A DNA stretch of 16,680 nt, from assembly GCA_905373785.1 (NCBI GenBank), contig CAJPUK010000037.1, forward strand, positions 1 through 16,680. Reading direction: 5' to 3'. Below the pieces are notes generated by a model. The model was not told the origin of the DNA, did not search any database, and saw only the letters and a list, made by a program, of their open reading frames with translations. Shown piece by piece: positions 13,560-16,680 of this stretch. The DNA is from an uncultured Johnsonella sp. Lineage in GTDB: Bacteria > Bacillota > Clostridia > Lachnospirales > Lachnospiraceae. The first letter of the stretch is position 1, and the number at the start of each line of letters is the position of its first letter. The translations under genes and the position numbers were made by a program.

Positions 13560-14441
13560 ATGTACTTAATTGTAGGGGCAAACGGCTTTTTAGGAAACTA
13601 TTTGATACAAAGTATTCTTGAATTAACGGATGAGAAAATAATTGCGGCAAGTACTAAAGTTCCTGAAAATACGGATAGAGTCGAATGGATGGAATGTAAT
13701 ATATTGCAAGATGAGCAGTTTTGTGCTTTGGTGGATAAGGTAAAGGATGTTAAGAATCTTAAAGTTATATTTTTAGCAGCTTTTCATCATCCCGATAAGG
13801 TTGCGGAAAATCCTGAGTATGCTTGGAATGTCAATGTTACAACATTGTCTAAATGTGTAAACAAACTTTCGTTTGCAAGCAGGCTGTTCTATGCCTCTAC
13901 AGACAGTGTATATGGAAATAGTATCGAGCATTATCATTTCAAAGAAGAAGATGTACTTTCTCCGGTAAATATATACGGAAAAAATAAAGCGGCAGCAGAG
14001 GCTATTATCCGTTACAGCGGATTTAATGTGGTAAGATATCCGTTTTTAATAGCTCCGAGTTTAGTTAAGGGTAAGGAACATTTTTATGATCACATCGTTA
14101 ATTCTTTAAAAGCGGGAAAGGAAGTGGAGATGTTTTGTGATTCCTACCGTTCCTCACTTAACTTTAAAACTGCAGCCGAGCTTATGATCAAGCTTTGTGA
14201 ACTTCCGAGTAAGGTGCCGGGCATACTTAATGTGTGCGGAGATGATGATTTGTCGAAGTATGACATAGGACTTATGATTGCGGATAAATTCGGCTTTGAT
14301 AAAAAACTTGTAAAGCCGATATATATGAATGACAATACAGGAGAAATATTTAAAAGTGCAAGAGCATTGTCCACACTTATGGATAATACTAAGGTCAAGA
14401 AAATACTTAGACTTGATACTATAAAATTTGAATTATATTAG
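13560..14441 (+). CDS. NAD(P)-dependent nucleotide-sugar reductase/epimerase (extended SDR)
   Basis: A 293-residue Rossmann enzyme with GANGFLG (6-12), FLAAFHHP (71-78), YASTDSVYG (111-119) and the catalytic pair Tyr139/Lys143 in YGKNK. Length and layout fit RmlD-like and GDP-4-keto-6-deoxy-sugar reductases more than dehydratases, because the glutamate needed for 4,6-dehydration is replaced (STDS instead of a T/S-x-E). The most economical role is reduction of the 4-keto-6-deoxy-heptose to finish GDP-6-deoxy-heptose, comparable to DmhB, WcbJ or MlghC/DdahC in function. A C4-epimerase is the main alternative. It follows gmhA by 20 bases with an AAGAAAGG ribosome site. Confidence 0.75.
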   Translation: MYLIVGANGFLGNYLIQSILELTDEKIIAASTKVPENTDRVEWMECNILQDEQFCALVDKVKDVKNLKVIFLAAFHHPDKVAENPEYAWNVNVTTLSKCVNKLSFASRLFYASTDSVYGNSIEHYHFKEEDVLSPVNIYGKNKAAAEAIIRYSGFNVVRYPFLIAPSLVKGKEHFYDHIVNSLKAGKEVEMFCDSYRSSLNFKTAAELMIKLCELPSKVPGILNVCGDDDLSKYDIGLMIADKFGFDKKLVKPIYMNDNTGEIFKSARALSTLMDNTKVKKILRLDTIKFELY

Positions 14442-14454
14442 GAGTGTATAGAGT

Positions 14455-15231
14455 ATGGGAGAATTTAATTCAGTATCAATATTACTGCCTACATTAAATG
14501 AAACTTTTTCGTTTATAGAGACTGTGAAAATTATACTTGAAGAATGTGATAAAAAGGATCTGCACGAATTTATAGCAATAGTGTGCGAGAGGACGGAAAA
14601 AGAAAGCTTAAAGTCCATAGAAGAGGCTAAGCTTATGTCGGAAAAAGAGGGAGTGCCGCTGCACATTCTTTATCAAACCAAGCCCTTTGCAGGCGGTGCG
14701 GTGCAGGACGGCATGGATCTGGCAACAGGCAGTCATACTATTATGATGGCACCGGATCTTGAAACGGATCCTCACAGCGTGAAGGAATTTATAGAGATGG
14801 CAAAAAAGTACCCTGATGACATGATTACGGCATCCAGATGGAAGAAGAAGGGAAACTTTGCAGGATACAACAAGGTGAAGTTCGTACTTAACTTTTTATT
14901 CCAAAAAATCTTTTCTTTATTTTACGGAGTAAAGCTTACGGATATCACCTTCGGATACAGACTTGCACCCACCAAGCTTTTCCAATCAATAGCCTGGGAG
15001 GAGTTAAGACACCCCTTCTTCCTTGAAACGGCACTAAAGCCCATATGTCTGGGAGTAAAGATCCATGAGATTTCTTCAGGCTGGGCGGCAAGACAGGAGG
15101 GAGAGTCTCAAAACTCACTTTTGCAGACCTTCAAGTACCTTAAGATTGCATTCAAGGTAAAGTTTGAGAAGAAAAAAAACTTGCTAAAGGAAACGGTTAA
15201 AGATGATAGTAAATCTGATAAAGAAGTATAA
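14455..15231 (+). CDS. DPM1-like GT2 glycosyltransferase (polyprenyl-phosphate sugar synthase type)
   Basis: A 258-residue GT2 enzyme: ILLPTLNE (9-16), AGGAVQDGMDLATG (79-92), an unusual metal motif PDLETDP (100-106), then ASRWKKKG (126-133) and ITFGYRL (164-170), which match the SR and D-x-x-x-G-x-R blocks of dolichol/polyprenyl-phosphate mannosyltransferases. The family moves a sugar from a nucleotide to the lipid phosphate carrier. There is no clear C-terminal membrane pair, so it is a short soluble or peripheral form; a moderately hydrophobic helix lies at about 143-158, and the C-terminus is highly charged. It is followed, with a 29-base overlap, by a GtrA flippase gene and then by a YfhO-type gene, the standard partners. 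Since DPM1 enzymes use GDP-mannose, a GDP-heptose donor is plausible but unproven. Confidence 0.82.
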   Translation: MGEFNSVSILLPTLNETFSFIETVKIILEECDKKDLHEFIAIVCERTEKESLKSIEEAKLMSEKEGVPLHILYQTKPFAGGAVQDGMDLATGSHTIMMAPDLETDPHSVKEFIEMAKKYPDDMITASRWKKKGNFAGYNKVKFVLNFLFQKIFSLFYGVKLTDITFGYRLAPTKLFQSIAWEELRHPFFLETALKPICLGVKIHEISSGWAARQEGESQNSLLQTFKYLKIAFKVKFEKKKNLLKETVKDDSKSDKEV

Positions 15232-15622
15232 AGAACTCATACTGTACGGGATTTTCGGGTTGGGAGCCACGTTAGTAAATATAATAGCATTTTACTTACT
15301 CAGAAAGGGCGGTATATCACTTATACCGTCCAATTGTCTTGCATGGTTTTTTGCATTTGTATTTGCCTTTGTAACCAATAAAGTTATAGTATTCGGAAGC
15401 ACCGATTGGAAAAGCGGTAAGGCGGTATATGAATTGATTACATTTACGGCGGCAAGACTCGGAACCTTGGTAGTTGATACGGCAATGATGTATGCGATGG
15501 TCGATTTGATGAAAATAAATGATTTGATTTCAAAAGTCGTAGTAAACATAGTGGTTATTATAATCAATTACGTTTTAAGCAAGTTTGTAATATTTAATAA
15601 AAAAGAAGGTTTAAGGAATTAG
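15203..15622 (+). CDS. GtrA/GtcA family flippase
   Basis: A 139-residue protein with four transmembrane segments (about 12-33, 42-65, 80-102 and 109-131), the size and shape of GtrA (PF04138). Typical residues are NxxAFYLL near segment 1, FVTNKVIVFG (56-65), the charged AARLG in segment 3 and NYVLSKFVIF (122-131). GtrA-type proteins are thought to flip polyprenyl-phosphate-linked sugars to the outer leaflet for transferases working there, as GtcA does in Listeria. The ATG lies inside the end of the GT2 gene; AAAGG (15186-15190) is the nearest ribosome site, rather distant, so coupling with the upstream gene is likely. Confidence 0.88.
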   Translation: MIVNLIKKYKELILYGIFGLGATLVNIIAFYLLRKGGISLIPSNCLAWFFAFVFAFVTNKVIVFGSTDWKSGKAVYELITFTAARLGTLVVDTAMMYAMVDLMKINDLISKVVVNIVVIIINYVLSKFVIFNKKEGLRN

Positions 15623-15628
15623 AGCGGT

Positions 15629-16680
15629 ATGAAGTGGATTAGGAGTAAGATCAATAAAGATACAATAGGCAGTATAACAAAGACTGTATACAATAAAACG
15701 GAATGGTATAGAAAGAATAAGTTTTTTAACAGTATGTTTTTTAAGTATACTGTTTTGTTTTGTATTACGGCATTTGTTGCATTTTTGCCATTTATAAGGC
15801 ATCATAAGAGTTTTATATGGTGGTTTGATGGGCAGGCTATACAATATCCTGCCTTTGTATACTTAGGTAAATGGGGAAGAAAGATTATCAAGGGTTTTCT
15901 TAGTGGAAATTTTAACATACCACTATATGATTTTTATATAGGGTTAGGGGAGGATATACCGCAGTATCTTGGAATGTGGTATTTTGAGCCTGTATCCTTT
16001 TTATCAATTTTAACCCCGGTTAAATATGCGGAATTGATGTATAATTTCCTTTCGGTATTTAGGCTATATCTGGCAGGTTTTTCTTTTATATACTTATGTA
16101 AATATTTACAAAAGAGGAATATATATGTAATACTTGGAGCTATAGTCTATGTATTTACAGGCTATGTTTTTTTCTTCATAAGACATCCTATATTTTTCTC
16201 AAGCTTAATTTATTTTCCATTTTTGATAGTTGAACTGGACAAAACAATTAAAAAGAATCGAGTATCTATAGTACTTGCATTGCTGGTCGCTTTATCATTG
16301 TTTACAAGTTATTATTTCTTATATGTTAATACTTTGTTATGTGGCATTTATTTTTTGGTAGTGGTAATTAGTGATAGGAATATTAAAAAAACCTTTAGTA
16401 ATATTGCAGGAATGATAAGTAAGATTGCAATAAGTTACATATGGGGAGTTGCTTTGTCTTTATTTACTTTTTTACCTGTTTTTTCTGCTTACCTGAATTC
16501 AAACAGAACAGGTTCTGTAATTAACACAACTAATTTACTTATTTATGATTATAAATGGCTTGTAAAACTGTTTGTATTCATGTTTACACCACTTAGAGAT
16601 ACAGGGTATTGGCTTTACAATGGTTTTAGCATAATGACTTTATTGACATTTTGCCTGTTATTTATGAAAAAAAACTATTC
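15629..16680 (+). CDS. YfhO-like multi-pass membrane glycosyltransferase, partial at right edge
   Basis: The frame from the ATG at 15629 stays open to the end of the window (350 codons) and runs off it. After a basic cytoplasmic start, the first membrane helix is at about 40-56. A long extracytoplasmic loop follows with WWFDGQ (64-69) containing Asp67, and GLGEDIPQYLGMWYF (105-119), the pattern of the YfhO family (PF09586), which are GT-C fold transferases. Seven or more further hydrophobic helices follow. In Bacillus and Listeria, YfhO/GtlB proteins take a sugar from undecaprenyl phosphate and add it to teichoic acids outside the cell, working with a GT2 and GtrA/GtcA. The gene follows GtrA by six bases. 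The C-terminal half is missing, so the call rests on the N-terminal domain and context. Confidence 0.8.
   Translation, partial: MKWIRSKINKDTIGSITKTVYNKTEWYRKNKFFNSMFFKYTVLFCITAFVAFLPFIRHHKSFIWWFDGQAIQYPAFVYLGKWGRKIIKGFLSGNFNIPLYDFYIGLGEDIPQYLGMWYFEPVSFLSILTPVKYAELMYNFLSVFRLYLAGFSFIYLCKYLQKRNIYVILGAIVYVFTGYVFFFIRHPIFFSSLIYFPFLIVELDKTIKKNRVSIVLALLVALSLFTSYYFLYVNTLLCGIYFLVVVISDRNIKKTFSNIAGMISKIAISYIWGVALSLFTFLPVFSAYLNSNRTGSVINTTNLLIYDYKWLVKLFVFMFTPLRDTGYWLYNGFSIMTLLTFCLLFMKKNY

Overview
The window looks like the chromosome of a low-GC Gram-positive anaerobe of the Clostridia, most likely a Lachnospiraceae relative. The evidence is AT-rich DNA with many ata/aga/tta codons, AGGAGG-type ribosome sites, a TagGH/Wzm-Wzt-like exporter without outer-membrane partners, and a GT2/GtrA/YfhO trio of the kind that decorates Gram-positive wall polymers. 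The genus cannot be fixed from sequence reading alone.

Layout. Positions 1-462 carry a minus-strand cobalamin riboswitch with its own promoter, regulating a gene beyond the left edge, then a minus-strand terminator. Positions 461-1135 (-) encode a membrane-anchored protein of unknown function with an Ig-like domain. Positions 1136-1514 hold a dense cluster of palindromic and tandem repeats. A minus-strand unit (3368 to 1515) encodes a fused nucleotidyltransferase/heptose-bisphosphate phosphatase and a small membrane protein. A divergent plus-strand gene (3573-4226) is a transaldolase closed by a strong terminator. After it lies a shrunken IS200/IS605-type element with the last codons of tnpB. 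From 4525 to the right edge all genes point right and form one glycan locus: O-acyltransferase, two GT2 glycosyltransferases, an ABC-2 exporter pair, GHMP heptose kinase, GDP-sugar 4,6-dehydratase, UDP-galactopyranose-mutase-like flavoprotein, cupin epimerase/isomerase, phosphoheptose isomerase, SDR reductase, DPM1-like GT2, GtrA flippase and the start of a YfhO-type membrane transferase.

How the genes fit. Phosphoheptose isomerase (GmhA), heptose-7-phosphate kinase (HddA) and the fused HddC-GmhB protein make up all four steps of the GDP-D-glycero-alpha-D-manno-heptose pathway from sedoheptulose 7-phosphate. The transaldolase acts on that same starting metabolite. The dehydratase, cupin and reductase have the classes needed to turn GDP-manno-heptose into a 6-deoxy-heptose, as in Yersinia, Burkholderia and Campylobacter surface glycans. 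The mutase-like protein raises the possibility of a furanose form. The GT2 enzymes and the ABC transporter would build and export a polymer. The DPM1-like GT2, GtrA and YfhO proteins could add a lipid-carried sugar on the outer face. Enzyme classes are well supported by motifs; the final sugar and the polymer are inference.
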